From contig NC_069132.1 in assembly GCF_026914265.1 (NCBI RefSeq), positions 70,632,993 to 70,696,992 of the forward strand: a stretch of 64,000 nt of DNA, read 5' to 3'. Origin of the DNA: Mya arenaria. Its lineage: Eukaryota > Mollusca > Bivalvia > Myida > Myidae. The position numbers and the translations under genes were made by a program. Each line of letters starts with the position of its first letter. The first letter of the stretch is position 1. The notes below the pieces were generated by a model. That model was not told the DNA's origin. It did not search any database and was given only the letters and a program-made list of their open reading frames with translations. Below, in pieces: positions 36,601 through 48,030 of this stretch.

Positions 36601-39600
36601 GTACAAATAAGCTGAAAAACAACACCTTCCTAACATTACACAGTGCAATAATGAAAAAGTAAAACACATTACAAGAGATTCCCATCGCAAAATGTTTTTG
36701 AATATTTGTTCTGAGAGGTCCTTTATTGTACAATGTACCTTACAACTGTATCTAACTCTGGCAATCTCTCCAACTTCTCCCAAGATGTCATCAGACCCCA
36801 GTCAAAGACTGAAATCGAAAGTTATAGTTTTATTTTTGTAACGGTAAAATATTGCATCTGATTAAATGTACAAGTCATGTAACCTTGGGCATCATACAAG
36901 ATGGTAATGCAACTAAGATAAACAAGATGAAGGAGTCACGTACAGTACACACAGGACACAAATCTTTCCAACATGTGACATGTACAATGTAATTCTATTT
37001 CTATTTTTATATTTTAGCTTTGCGTTATAGTTTACCTCCCTTGAGAGCATCTGCAGTGGCTAAATACTCTCCAGTGTGGGAGATACTGTCCAAGACAGGG
37101 GAGACAACTGCTGCTGGCTTCTGTACCAGTCTTTGCAGCATGGGCTCAAGCCAGCCGACATTCACTTCACACTTGACACTGATAAATGTGAGCACCTTTC
37201 CTTCTGCAATACCAGCTGCTAGGTTGTAGGACTGTATCAAACCTGTTTAAGTTATCCAAGTTAACATATTTATAAATATTGCAACCACTTCCCCTGTTTA
37301 TGAAGGTATTTGCAGCGAGCCCAAAGCATGAGTTATGTATCATTTCAATCAGAACGGTTGGGTGTAGTTACTGGTTATGTACCATATTCTCTAGGATACC
37401 ATACAACAAGAAGTTGAACCATACAACAAGAAGTCTAACCATACAATAAGATGTAAGTGTGTATTGAAATATTGTTGTAACTTATCCACACGCTAACCTA
37501 CATGCACAGTAACTTGCACCACAAACAGTTACAGTTCTGATATGACAATAAATGCATTAAAGAAAAAAGAAAAAAAAAAGTTCTAGAAATGTGGTACAAT
37601 AGCATAAGAATGAAAGATTTATGCAGAATTTTACTTTAAAAGTGCATTTATTTTGATCAAGAGTAAATGTCTCCTAGTTGCCATTAATATATTACATTGT
37701 TTATTCCATTGTGATAAAAAAACAATCATCACACTGACCTTGCTGTTTGTCAGTCCTGATGACCTTAACCTTTGGAATGTACATCAACTGCTGACCTGCA
37801 CTTACTGCAACATAAATACACTATCCATGACAGCAAACTACAGGTCCTCAAATTACCTTAAAAAACAATCATTCTTTTTTTTACTTCTGAAAAAATGATA
37901 CTGGTAGTTTTAGTAGTATAACAAGCATCATGAATAGTACTTACCATCTTCACTTCCATCATCTACAACAATGATCTCCTTCAGCAGATCTGGTGGTGTC
38001 CTCAGCAGCACACTGCAATACATGTACAAGAACTTTACTATTTTACCTGCAGATGAGTAAATTGAGTTAATACTGCTCATGACTAATGTGTACATAATTG
38101 TTAATGTGACTCTTAATGTGTCTGTCAATAAGTTGAAATAGATGCAGAGTTTTATATTGACTACCATTCTTGCTCCATAGGTGTACCCTTTTAATATGGC
38201 CCAAAAAATGTTAATTTAGAACCTGATGACTTTTAATCATGTTACTAAAACCCGTTTATGGAGATATATTGTAGGGAGAATGATGCTTAAATACATTTTG
38301 TTGTTGAAAGTAAGGTACACATGATAATATCAAAACATATACATTGTAGTATTATTTAACACTTGGATGAAAATTACTAATGTATCTTGGCAGTGAGGTG
38401 CAGAAGTTGTAGAGTATCTGAGTTATACAGGCCAGCTATAATGTAGTTTAGTTGGGAAAATGCCTGACTTGCAAGCAGGCAGTGTAGTGCCAGGCTCAAT
38501 CTTCAGTCAAGCAGCATACACTTTTTCAAGCATGTGGCATAAATACATAAATAATGCAGATAGCCAAAAGTCTTAAAACTCACGTGTATATTGTCCTCAG
38601 AATGACATGCCTGGGCTCCCCTTGTACCACTGTGACCACACTTGTGTCTGGTAATCTGACCAGTTGGACTGGGTTTGGACTACATCTATGGTTTATACGC
38701 AAAATGATATGCATTTTTGGGGAAATTATAATTTCATGGCCCTTTAAACATTTATAACATTTAATATAACTGAGCAACAATTGCTAGAGCCATTATAGTC
38801 CTGGGCCTTTTTTTAATTTTGGTGTTTGAACTTATTTATGGGGAGACAACATTCAGGGCTTTGTCAAATTTTTCATAGCTCAATATCATGTAGACCTTTT
38901 CTGACAGTAGAGACAGCTATTAATTTTTGTAGACCAGATTTCTTTCGGTTTATGTGATGTAGTTATTGTTTATTTTTAATAAATCCTCTGCCCTCTGCCC
39001 ATTTTCTAGTAACTTTAATTTACAGTTAAGATGTGGTTGTCTGATGCCATTTAGGGCTAACATCATGAACCTAACCTTAAAATAGATGTGTTAACAAGAA
39101 AGCTGTAAATCAAATCATATTGATAAAAATTCAGTATATATCAACATGATTCATGCGACAGTATTCAACATTTGAATGTTAAATTAAAATAAGCATCTGC
39201 TGTACTCTATCACATTTTTATCTGATGTTTCTTTTTCCAAAAATGTGTCCATTGTATTTGTCCACTGTACACGCAATCAAACAAAGTTCTGTGACAAGAT
39301 ATCCACCTATTTGTATATCTTTCATTCATAAGGGATAATAGATCTGAATAGCATAAGTAAAAAGAACAAAAACAATCATGAAATTAATAATGCCATCACA
39401 GTAAATAAATAATTAATTCTTATGTTTCCATTTTTTATGCAAACATACCTCGATATTTTCAACAATCCAAACATTCACAATTTTACAATTTACAAAACAC
39501 ACCCAAACCATATTTTGTTTCAAGGTGCTTTCCCTCTTATTTGTAAAAAATAAATCCATTTCAATTGCAATTCACTATTCTGTGACTATTTATCATTGCC

Positions 39601-41684
39601 TAACACTGACCTAATGAAGCGAGATGCTGGGAGGTGCGCCAAAATACCATGTGAGAGTCAAGTATGACATCCTACAGAAAATTGAAACAGGTTTCTCAGC
39701 CTACTGCCTCGCAACACTTGTTCATTTTTGGTAGACAAATATTGTGAAAATCTTATGTACATCAGATGCACTCACCTTGCAGGCCTCGTATCAGGAAGCT
39801 GCCTTCCAAGAGGAATGCTGATGTTGGGAAAGGAGTCACTCGTCAAACTAGAAACATCAGGTTCCAACTTCATAAGAAAGTCATCCACACTGAACCTCCC
39901 CAGATCAGAAAGATACTCCTGAAATTAAATTAGTTTGTAATGTTTCTTTTATAAACTTATTATGTTATTTCAGAGTACAAGTAACATCAAGTTTTGCAAA
40001 GAAATAGAATATGAAGCGCACAAGAGCTAACCTTAACATTCTTAGGCACCTAGCCTAGATAATTTGACAGTTTTGGGGGGATTCTTAAAATGGCTGTATC
40101 TATGAAGTGTTTGCTAAAAACGGTAAATCACTTGACATACAATCATGACAACTATAAGGATGCTTGGATTAGGGTTTATAGGTCCGTCAATTATGTATGT
40201 CATATATGGACACTAAAATTCATGAAAAAGACTTCAAAGTAACGAATGAATAATGAATGTTTAAAATATTCCAACCAATACAAAAATTGCAATTCATTGT
40301 CCCTCATTTATGTGGACCCACTCAGCAAACACAGATGTCATTACAACGTTGCTCGACATAGGATTCTGATCATGACATGGCCAACCAAAATCGTCCATAA
40401 TCACACAATGAGGCAACATGGAAACCCTGACATCGGCACCCATCTAAATGAATTTTCATTTGACATATATGGTTTCCATAAATTGAATCGCACTAACCAT
40501 CTGTAATTTCTAGGTTAACAATGCAAAATAAGTTTGGTGTTCCATAACCTTTAGGAAACATTGTTAGTATCCTGTAACCTGCATTTTATTTTGGCGCATA
40601 TTGAAACTTGGGGATTAAGACAATGCTGAATATTTTAACCGATTGGAAAATATAATGGTCCAATATCTGACCGATATACATGTATATATTATATAGATAT
40701 TCAAAACGATATAGGACCATTACCCTTAAGGTTGGTGAAAATCTTACTTCTTGATTTTTTGTAACCTCCCTTGATTTTAATTAACTTGATTTTTCATACA
40801 TATGTTTGAAACTTTCATTTTAGATATCTTAAAATCTTGAATTTGATCAAATAATGTAATTAATGAAAACAAATATTAAAACTGTATATAAGTTGCTTCT
40901 ACAAATATTTTCACGTAACTTTTAATTATAATTAAGTTTCTTTAAGCTTGAGCTTCATGCCTGCTTCTAAGCGTTTGGCACAGCTCGTCAAGTCCACTGT
41001 GGTAAAAGTGTAGAGAAATGTGTTCATATATTTCTTAAATAATTTACATTCACTCTTGCGCACAGTTGTCCTAAATTTGATAAAGGAGAGCAATATTTGA
41101 TAAGCACATGAAGAGCCGATTTTTACTACCTTCTGCACCTTGTGCTAACATGTAGGAGTGCATTGCTAAATGGAGAAAATGCTGATCTAAATTTAACATC
41201 AGTGGAAATTTTACACCACTTCGCAAAACTCACCAAAATCCCACGTCAAACTATTGTCAGGGTCTGACGTCGAGGTGCCATCATATGTTTGCTGGGCTAG
41301 GATCGACATTCACTACCTCATCGACATTGGGGTAGTGGAACTTTGTTGTAGTTTTTTTTAATAAAAATACATGCTAGGCAGTCAAATGCATCTCTTTTCA
41401 TTTCCCATAAGAAAATAAATAATATGCATTAGTTACAATTTACATTTTTCAAGGCTGTGGTTAGACGGACCTTGTTTCGTTTTTGTTAACCCAATAAAAG
41501 CGGATATTTTCTCTTGTTTATGTTAAGGACGTTTTACAAGGTCACATACCCCTGTCTTTAAGTCCGCCACCAACTCTCTAACAGCAAGATAATTGCGAAC
41601 GAAATTTACAGTCCATACTCCACAAACAGCAACCGTCAACAGAAAAATCCACAAAAACAATTTCCGCTTCTTTCTCCAGTGCAT
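24658..41684 (-). CDS. Polypeptide GalNAc-transferase-like pseudoenzyme (GT27 plus ricin-B lectin)
   Basis: Fourteen coding exons join in frame to 532 aa: 41684-41550, 39918-39776, 38679-38584, 38012-37945, 37795-37739, 37242-37036, 36808-36739, 36481-36378, 29511-29385, 28999-28907, 27708-27625, 27339-27213, 26616-26500, 24828-24658. Residues 9-27 are a type II Golgi anchor. The GT-A domain (about 85-395) keeps LPDTSVV, VVDDGS (140-145), GWLEPML, GGEN and [11 protein letters not shown]; the lectin domain (about 400-525) keeps three QxW motifs (QDW, QKW, QKW). Active GALNTs bind manganese through DxH and a later His. Here the DSH site reads SVK (188-190), the SRVGH His is Gln316, the WGGEN Trp is Gln288 and FHNE reads VQGE. 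All splice sites and the frame are intact, so it looks like a maintained but catalytically dead, secretory-pathway protein. The stop overlaps a possible donor (GAG|gtatga), so another last exon cannot be excluded. Confidence 0.92.
25340..26462 (-). mobile_element. 5'-truncated LINE in intron 13 of the GALNT-like gene
   Basis: The same-strand ORF 26431-25688 encodes a reverse transcriptase: [17 protein letters not shown], the [20 protein letters not shown] block, catalytic [21 protein letters not shown]. One frameshift at about 25690-25700 leads into the C-terminal ORF 25700-25368 (NHVHKIF..., [20 protein letters not shown]). Only that frameshift separates the pieces, so the insertion is fairly young. 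The 5' end is truncated just before WFQSYL, and the element begins about 40 bp downstream of the exon 13 donor. The style is Jockey/CR1-like. Confidence 0.9.
28611..28808. repeat. 18-bp tandem repeat, about 11 copies
   Basis: Units of acttaa(a/g)ttaggaaagtg repeat almost without variation in intron 10 of the GALNT-like gene. Only the sixth base of the unit alternates between a and g. Confidence 0.9.
30082..31300 (-). repeat. 80-bp minisatellite made from exon 12 of the host gene, about 15 copies
   Basis: Each unit, read on the minus strand, encodes approximately [20 protein letters not shown] followed by an intact AG|gtatgt donor and about 20 bases of intron. Exon 12 of the same gene (27270-27213) encodes [20 protein letters not shown], and its intron continues gtatgtacagtactttgga. 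The match covers exactly one unit, 27270-27191, at roughly 85 percent identity by eye. The array lies in intron 8, 2.8 kb upstream of exon 12 in transcript order. Units at the 31.0-31.3 kb edge are the most divergent. The exon's acceptor is not included, so units carry donors only. Confidence 0.93.
31301..31855 (-). other. Intron 8 spacer between the two arrays
   Basis: The sequence before and after the 80-bp array shares motifs such as aaccataact, gttattgccctttg and cagatagatctcatt. They recur at about 29820-30060 and at 31310-31620. These are older dispersed repeats of unknown class. No exon is seen. Confidence 0.4.
31860..36180. repeat. 35/36-bp minisatellite, about 120 copies, in intron 8
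   Basis: Units read approximately tcctgcccagcagttggaac then cctcacacatatcaa (35 bp), or with ggaccctctcacac (36 bp). Unit types with cag, aac and aacc before the TTGGA core alternate. On the minus strand the repeats read [12 protein letters not shown] or [10 protein letters not shown]. Higher-order repeats of several units recur around 34.04, 34.29 and 34.65 kb. Copies at the 35.9-36.1 kb end carry ggaatctctc, as does exon 8 (36481-36378) only 200 bp away. Long open frames on both strands are a by-product of the 36-bp units. Confidence 0.95.
38436..38512 (+). mobile_element. tRNA-derived SINE head (pseudo-tRNA) in intron 3
   Basis: The sequence shows a good RNA polymerase III A box (tagtttagttgg, about 38444-38455) and a B-box-like element (ggctcaatctt, about 38493-38503) at tRNA spacing. 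A stem between them (gcctg/caggc) encloses ttgcaa. The acceptor stem does not close, so this is a SINE head or a decayed tRNA gene, not a functional tRNA. Confidence 0.45.
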
Positions 41685-41908
41685 CTTTCAGTTTACTGTC
41701 ATTCATTCAAACAATACTGGATTGAAAATTCATTATCAAGTGGTAACTTTTATTATCGTGAAAGGATAATTGTATCAATTATAGGAATGCAAATATCAAT
41801 TAGTATCAAGTTACTATTCTTTTGTTTACATCGAAACGTGGACATGACATTTGGCGGGAGAAGGGAGGTAATTACGAAAAATTCTTATTAAACACACAAC
41901 AGTTTTGA

Positions 41909-42175
41909 GGGCGATACTATTTCCCGGTCCCGGTCTTATCCATAAGATTACAGTTAAATATATATTTTTTTATCTTTACCTTAATTTATTATTTGTTTTA
42001 TTGATATAAAATATGAAATAATTATCATCAAATATCTAATGTTTGTTTTCTTTTACAACGTTAATTAACTGTAATCTTTTGCAATCCTATTACCCCCCGC
42101 GTTCCGCCCGATACCTACTATAAAATTTTGAAAACAGAGACCGGATGAGACCGGGACCGGGAAATAGTATCGCCC
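41909..42175. mobile_element. TIR MITE with a 9-bp target duplication, upstream of the GALNT-like gene
   Basis: The 267-bp element begins GGGCGATACTATTTCCCGGT and ends in the inverted complement ACCGGGAAATAGTATCGCCC; the match extends over about 30 bp. It is flanked by perfect 9-bp direct repeats CAGTTTTGA at 41900-41908 and 42176-42184. A 9-bp duplication is usual for Mutator-like (MULE) elements. The interior is AT-rich and noncoding. It lies about 225 bp upstream of the start codon at 41684, within the likely promoter. Confidence 0.88.
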
Positions 42176-42479
42176 CAGTTTTGAGCGAATGAGAGCTCTT
42201 TTTTGGAACCTAGTACAAACATTGATGCGCAATGGGTCTTGGTTAGGGCGTGTAATGAGGAGGGGAAAGCCGACGGGTAATGTGACCTAGTCAGTTCTCC
42301 ATTTTCAAATTATGTGCTATAGCTTATTTATCGTCGTTATATGTTTGGATAATTTAAGAAATAAAAGATAAGTGGAGCCGTAGTTCCAACGGCTTGCAAA
42401 AGATACTGGCTTACTCATGTCACTGCATCATACATGTATGTGGCGCAAGGATTTGGTGCTTTGGAAGGGAAGATGCAAA

Positions 42480-45400
42480 TTTGAGAACAGAACAAAACAG
42501 AACAGAACAGAACAGAAGTTTATTTCGACTTATGCAACACAGCATCTCATCAAACAAATATATACAATTAAGCAAAATATTCATGCGTGTGATCATCGTT
42601 ACAAGGTAGCCAATATCAATAACAATTCAAGATAGCTCAAGAAATATGGAGAATGTTCACGTATAACAATATTGATAATAAAAGATATAAGAAGCTGTTT
42701 ATCTAGTTATTTAGATACATTATGGAAATGCAGATGATTAGTGGTCACGACAGTGATTGTACGGTTACGACTTAAACAATATCATTGATTAATAGGTTTC
42801 TTCTATTATTTGCCTGTACCAAAAATTTACATAAATTTACAATAGTTGTTTTGTTATTACTACCAACTAGTTGAGTAAATTTAAACATGCTGGGTTTTAC
42901 ATAAAAATACTTTTTAATAATTTTTTTACGTAGGTCATCGAAACAGTTACATTTTATAACAAAATGAAATTCTTCCTCAATTTCCTGTGTATGGCATAAT
43001 AAACATAATCTTTCATTTCTTAGCAGTCTGTTTTGTCCGTACCTGCCAGTTTCAATACGTAACCAGTGAGCTGACGTTGTTTAAAGACTTGAGCAAAGAG
43101 TTTGACATTATAATTCCCCGGATTAACCCAGACATCTAAAAACCCATTCTCCTCAAGTAAACATTTAACGTTAGATGCCCAAGTTGTAAGGTCTTCCTCG
43201 CTTAAATCAACTGATTTACGGTATAACAAATTTAATAAAATATTATTGGACTGTTGTACTTTGAACCAATATTTAATAATTAGCACGTATCTGTTAATAT
43301 ATATTGGATAACGCCCTAATTCTCCGTAAACAGCCGCTGTACATGTACTTTGCTTAACTCCTAGAAGCGATTTGCAAACTTTAAGGTGGATCCTTTCAAT
43401 ATTTTTCGATTTTGAAAACCCCCAGACAGAACTCGCATAGTTAAGGATCGAACCTACAAATGAGTCAAACAATTGAAGTGCAATTTTCGGAGGTACGTCA
43501 TATTTGTTAATATTTTTGTTTAATACGTTCATAGCCTTTAGAGCCTTACCGACTAAAAATTGATTATTTAAAACGAAAGTGCCCGTGTAGTTAAATACTG
43601 TGCCTAGATAGTTAAAGTTGTCAACTACTTCAAGTGGTACGCCACTATATACCCAAGTTTCATTAGCCCTAACCGGTCCTTTTTTACGGAATACAACAAC
43701 CTTAGTTTTGGCTATATTAACTTCTAAGCCCCACGTTTGGCAATACTCGTAAAGATGATCTAAACTTCTTTGTAAGTCTTCTACTGAGTTTCCAATTATT
43801 ACCATATCGTCTGCAAAAAGTAATATCATAATACATAAATCATATAGGTTAATACCACAGTCAACGTTCTGTTGTAGAAACAGTTCTAGATCTTCTAGGA
43901 ATAATGCAAACAAAACCGGCGAATTATTTTGTCCTTGGCGTAAACCAATAGAAATATCAAAGAAATCGGAGACTGAATTGCAATGTTTGACACACGATTT
44001 TACCACAGAATACATTGCTCTAAATATATTAAGTAGTTTCCCATCCAACCCCATTTTAAAGAGTTTGTACCACAGAGCATTCCTATAAACAGAGTCAAAT
44101 GCCTTTTTAGGTCAACAAATGCGCATGGTAATCGTAACTTATTAAAAATGGCATTTTCGATAACATTATGTAAAACAAATATTGCATCTTCTGTGCTAGA
44201 TCCCTTTCGAAAACCAAACTGGGCATCCGACAGCAAGTTATTTTCATCGAACCAATTTTCGACTCTTTTAGTGATCACACGTGTAAATATTTTTCCTAGA
44301 TTACTAACTAAGGTAATGCCTCTATAATTGTTTGGGTCATTAACGTCAACCTTCTTATGTATCGGTACGACGAAACCGTATGACCAAGACAAAGGGAAAT
44401 AACCTCCGTCGAGAATGATGTTAAACAAGTCCGTTAAATGACCGACTAAAATATCTATAGTATCGATAAAAAACTCATTTAGTAAATTATCAATCGGACA
44501 TGAGGATTTATTACGTTTAATACCTTTTACAGCAAGACGAATTTCCTCAGGAGTTATGGCAGCGTTAAGTGCCTCAAATGTGGGATCATCGATATTAAAA
44601 TCAGTATCGTTGATAAAATTATCTATTTCGTCTATTTGTGTAGAGCGTATATCATTGAACAGACCGGCAAAGTATTCCTTAAATGTTTCGGTGTCAATAT
44701 TGTCTGAAAAACTGGGTTTCTTAGATTTAGAGTGGTTCCAGAATTCTTTTGGTTTTTTACTTCGCAACTCGTACAATTCTTTAGCTTTACGCGTTCTACG
44801 CTCTCTTTTTCTTTTTAACAAGCGTTTGAAATGCACACTTTTTATCACTCAAAACTGATCTATTTAATTCAGATTTATATACGTTAAAGTTATTTAGTGC
44901 CTCTAAATACGCCTTTTTGACCGTAAAACATTCGTGGTCAAACCATGCATTTGAGGATTTATTTATGTAACTATTACTATTGCTTTGCAATTAATACGTT
45001 TTCTTAAAATACGGGTCTGCACTTTTAAGCACGACAGACGAAAATGCTTCGACCAATTTATCAATGTCGCATGGCCGTGAAGAGTGCAAATCGTTGAATA
45101 TAGTATTAATAGTATTTAGATTCGCTATCAAATCTCTTCTAAATAGGGGTTTATTGTTTTCACACCACTTAATTTATAATATGTATGACCTGTCTCAATA
45201 TTAGGCCGCGGGGTAGTATCTAGTTTACGCTCATAAACTCGAATCTCAAATAATAACGGCGCATGATCACTGAAAGCATTAAACGGACCTACTTCAAAAT
45301 GCCTTATGATTGGAAAATCGATTTCTCTCATCACTAAGTAGTCAATAGTGCTACATGCATTACGACTGAAATATGTGTATGATCCTTTGTTATTATCCTT

Positions 45401-46400
45401 TCCTAATCTCCCATTTACAATGCGCATATTAGTGGCCTTACAAAAATCGAGCATGCGAGTCCCTCGTGTGTTACATAATTGATCTTGAGAGGCCCGTACT
45501 CTAGTTTCGTCAGGTAAATAGTCCTCCGAGTCTAAATCAGATATTACATTATCGTGCAAAATATGATCTGGCCTATCACCTACTCTACAATTCCAGTCTC
45601 CGACTAGCAATACTTTCCCTTGATTTTCAAAATGATACATACCATCACTTACAATATCGAACAAATCTACATCATATACAGAGTTAATTGGTGAATCGTC
45701 TGCCCATAAATACAGACAACATACATTTGTAAATATATATCATCATCCAATAAAAAGTAATTTTTATCAATTTTCAACCATGCAATAGTGTCAAAATGAT
45801 TCCTAACAATTGATATTCCTTTACTTATTTCATTTTTTACATAAATAACTATGCCGCCACTGTGTCTTTTTGCCTTTTTATGTTTATATTTTCTAAAAAA
45901 GTTATAACACTTAAACCCTTCAAAATTTAAACTAGAGCAAGAATTAGTCCATGATTCAGATAAAATTACAACATTATGTTTTGTAAATATCTTAAGAAAA
46001 TCTTCGTCAGACAGTTTATTTTCCGTTAGACCATTACAATTCCAGACAAGTATTTTTAGTTCATTCTCCGATGTATCCAAATCAGATGTTACCGGGCTTC
46101 CCATTAACGTATAGCGTGTCATACACTAGCCAGGCCCGTTTTCCGGCTTGCTTGGTCGCCTTTAGTTTAGGTAGAAGCCTCCGTCGTGCTTCCATGATTT
46201 CAGCAGGGAACTGCTCACTTATGAAGAAGGTTGTGCCGACCTTGCTTTCGGGCCGTTTCGCGATCCTTGAATTCGGTGAATTTGCACACAATGTTGCGAG
46301 GACGTGGATTACCCCCATTCTGGTTTGAGCATGAAGATGATCATGATGGAGCCGAGCTCGACTAATCTCATGAACTAAAGTAACATTATGGGATATCTTA
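42480..46400 (-). mobile_element. Nearly full-length LINE with ORF1 remnant, endonuclease and reverse transcriptase
   Basis: Minus-strand order is as follows. An ORF1 remnant (46318-46082) has EIMEARRRLLPKLKATKQAG and AWLVYDTLYVNGK, like L1-type ORF1 C-terminal domains. The apurinic endonuclease is split over 46122-45667 (LVWNCNGL, VVILSESW, HSGGIVIYVK) and 45664-45128 (LLVGDWNCRVGD, STIDYLVM, FSDHAPLLFEI). The reverse transcriptase lies over 44848-44000 and 44054-43020 (NYRGITLVSNLGKIF, GLRQGQNNSPVLFALF, LLFADDMVII). A C-terminal zinc knuckle (CLLCHTQEIEEEFHF) lies near 42970-43000. Frameshifts lie near 45665 and 44107, and another break is near 45000. The 3' tail is (AACAG)n as read on the plus strand, at about 42485-42515. 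Confidence 0.92.
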
Positions 46401-47148
46401 ATTGAGTGTTAAAAATGTGTTTCTAGGAAATCGGGTAGAGGACTCCGAGCAAATGAGAGCGGTTTCTTTTCTGACAAATTTACAATTTTCAACCAATAGA
46501 CTGAGGCTGCTGTCTTAACAAAATGTGGTAACCTTTTAGCACATATAGTGTATCAACTTATTGTTTTAAAATAAAATAAAAATGATTGCATGCTACACAA
46601 CTTGTAATATTCAGCTGCGGGCACATTATATACGAATACTTGTGTGTAGTCTGCTCAAGGTTTGCTTGATATTGCGCTCCAACGGTGTTCAAGATATGCT
46701 GGATTACGCTCCTACGGCCCGAATTAATTTCCACTCAAATTTAGTTTGATGCAGACCGAGCCCAACATCGGTCCTTTAATTTGCCTACAGTTACATAACC
46801 TCTGCTGGTATATAGTCAAACTCAGAATTAAAGGCATCAGCATTTTGGTGACTGTTTAATTATCAAGGCACTAGATACATCAATTTACCATCATTTATCA
46901 ACTATATTAATTTTTGAGCTTGGAAAATTTTCAAGAGTGATAATTGCGGGTAGCTAATATAAGATGCTGTATGCATTTCTTCTCTAACCGAGTTCAAAGT
47001 ATGGCATTAAAATTGGTAAATTTGTTCCTTTTGTTAAATTTCTAAGTAATGCCCTAAAATGATGGAGTTTTGTTGAGATTTAATGTAGTTATAAATGTCT
47101 TCTGGAACATGATATTAATGGTTAATATAGGAACGCTTCAATCCCTAA
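46401..47148. other. Intergenic, nothing recognised
   Basis: AT-rich spacer between the LINE and a MITE. No exon or RNA gene was found. Confidence 0.4.
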
Positions 47149-47480
47149 TGCACCAGTCAATTGTAACCACGCCCCCCCCCCCACCCCCCAGGTCCGGGGG
47201 TATACCGGGGATAGCCGGGGAAATGGGCCGTGTTTTTACTTTTCAGGTGGCCCCGCAGTGCCGGTTGACTGCGGTGATTTTGTCTTCACGCCAAATTTAG
47301 CGAGAAAATGGCCTTATCTAGGGTCCCTTGGGTGCGGGGGCATTTGTCGGGGGTTTTACCAGCAGATTGTTTCCGCAGGGCGGTTACTCTGCCCGGGCTT
47401 GGCTGGACCGAAAGTCAGAGTCCCCGCTATTTCTCGGACCTGGGGGGGGGGGGGGGGCGTGGTTACAAATGACTGGTGCA
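47149..47480. mobile_element. GC-rich MITE with TAA target duplication, copy 1
   Basis: TGCACCAGTCAATTGTAACC at the left end pairs with the complement GGTTACAAATGACTGGTGCA at the right. TAA flanks both ends. The interior is GC-rich and partly palindromic (ggtccggggg, ctcggacctgg), with long C and G runs next to the ends. A TWA duplication with short TIRs suggests a PIF/Harbinger-type MITE. A second copy lies at 58823-59134. It ends about 205 bp upstream of the SRF CArG boxes. Confidence 0.82.
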
Positions 47481-47685
47481 TAATGGCCGATAGTTATATT
47501 ACAGAACAACAATAATTTATTTCAACAATAAAGTTATTGTTATTTAGTACTATAGATACTGTCCCCATGAGTGTTATAGCCATGTATATTTGATATGAGG
47601 CGGGGTGCTGTAGGGGTATGGCATAACCACACACACTGATCCTGTGGTACATACAGTGTCCCCTGAAACTGGGTCAAACTGTCTA

Positions 47686-47695
47686 CCATATATGG
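47686..47695 (+). promoter_or_regulatory. CArG box (SRF binding site), CCATATATGG
   Basis: A perfect CC(A/T)6GG match, 345 bp upstream of the SRF start codon. SRF binds CArG boxes as a dimer, and vertebrate SRF promoters contain them for autoregulation. The site is followed by aaat in the style of serum response elements. Confidence 0.7.
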
Positions 47696-47704
47696 AAATA
47701 TAAC

Positions 47705-47714
47705 CCATATTTGG
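47705..47714 (+). promoter_or_regulatory. Second CArG box, CCATATTTGG
   Basis: A second perfect CC(A/T)6GG, centred 19 bp from the first, so the two lie about two helical turns apart on the same face of the DNA. A third, imperfect copy (CCATACATGG) lies at 47728-47737. Confidence 0.7.
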
Positions 47715-48030
47715 TTGATTGATGTTGCCATACATGGCATGAACTATTTTTACCTTCGCGCAGTAAACATACGTTCTTGTGTGTGTTTTTCAACGAAAAT
47801 GGATAATGTGTCTATTTCCTTGAAAAATACTAATCAATCCATCCTATTTATACCTTTGATCGTTGTGGCTATTTTGATTAAACTGTCATGGCAGATATTT
47901 GTAAACTTATTCAGTGAATCTAGAACTATTTCTAGCGCGCGTACTTAGGGAAATGAGTGCTTTGGTCGCCCAATTTGGACGGTCAGAACAAACACGGATT
48001 CTTTGAGTAAACACCTCGCTCTAAGAAGTT

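Noticed and set aside
39611-39671. Possible extra exon of the GALNT-like gene between exons 2 and 3
   Set aside because: It has acceptable AG and GT borders but is 61 bp long and would break the frame between exons 2 and 3, which join perfectly without it (RPA-S-PNPVQL).
46071-46328. Plus-strand ORF of 85 codons
   Set aside because: It is the reverse of the LINE ORF1 remnant at 46318-46082, which has the recognisable domain.
47728-47737. Third CArG box, CCATACATGG
   Set aside because: One base in the A/T core is C, so it was not annotated as a separate site, only mentioned with the two perfect ones.
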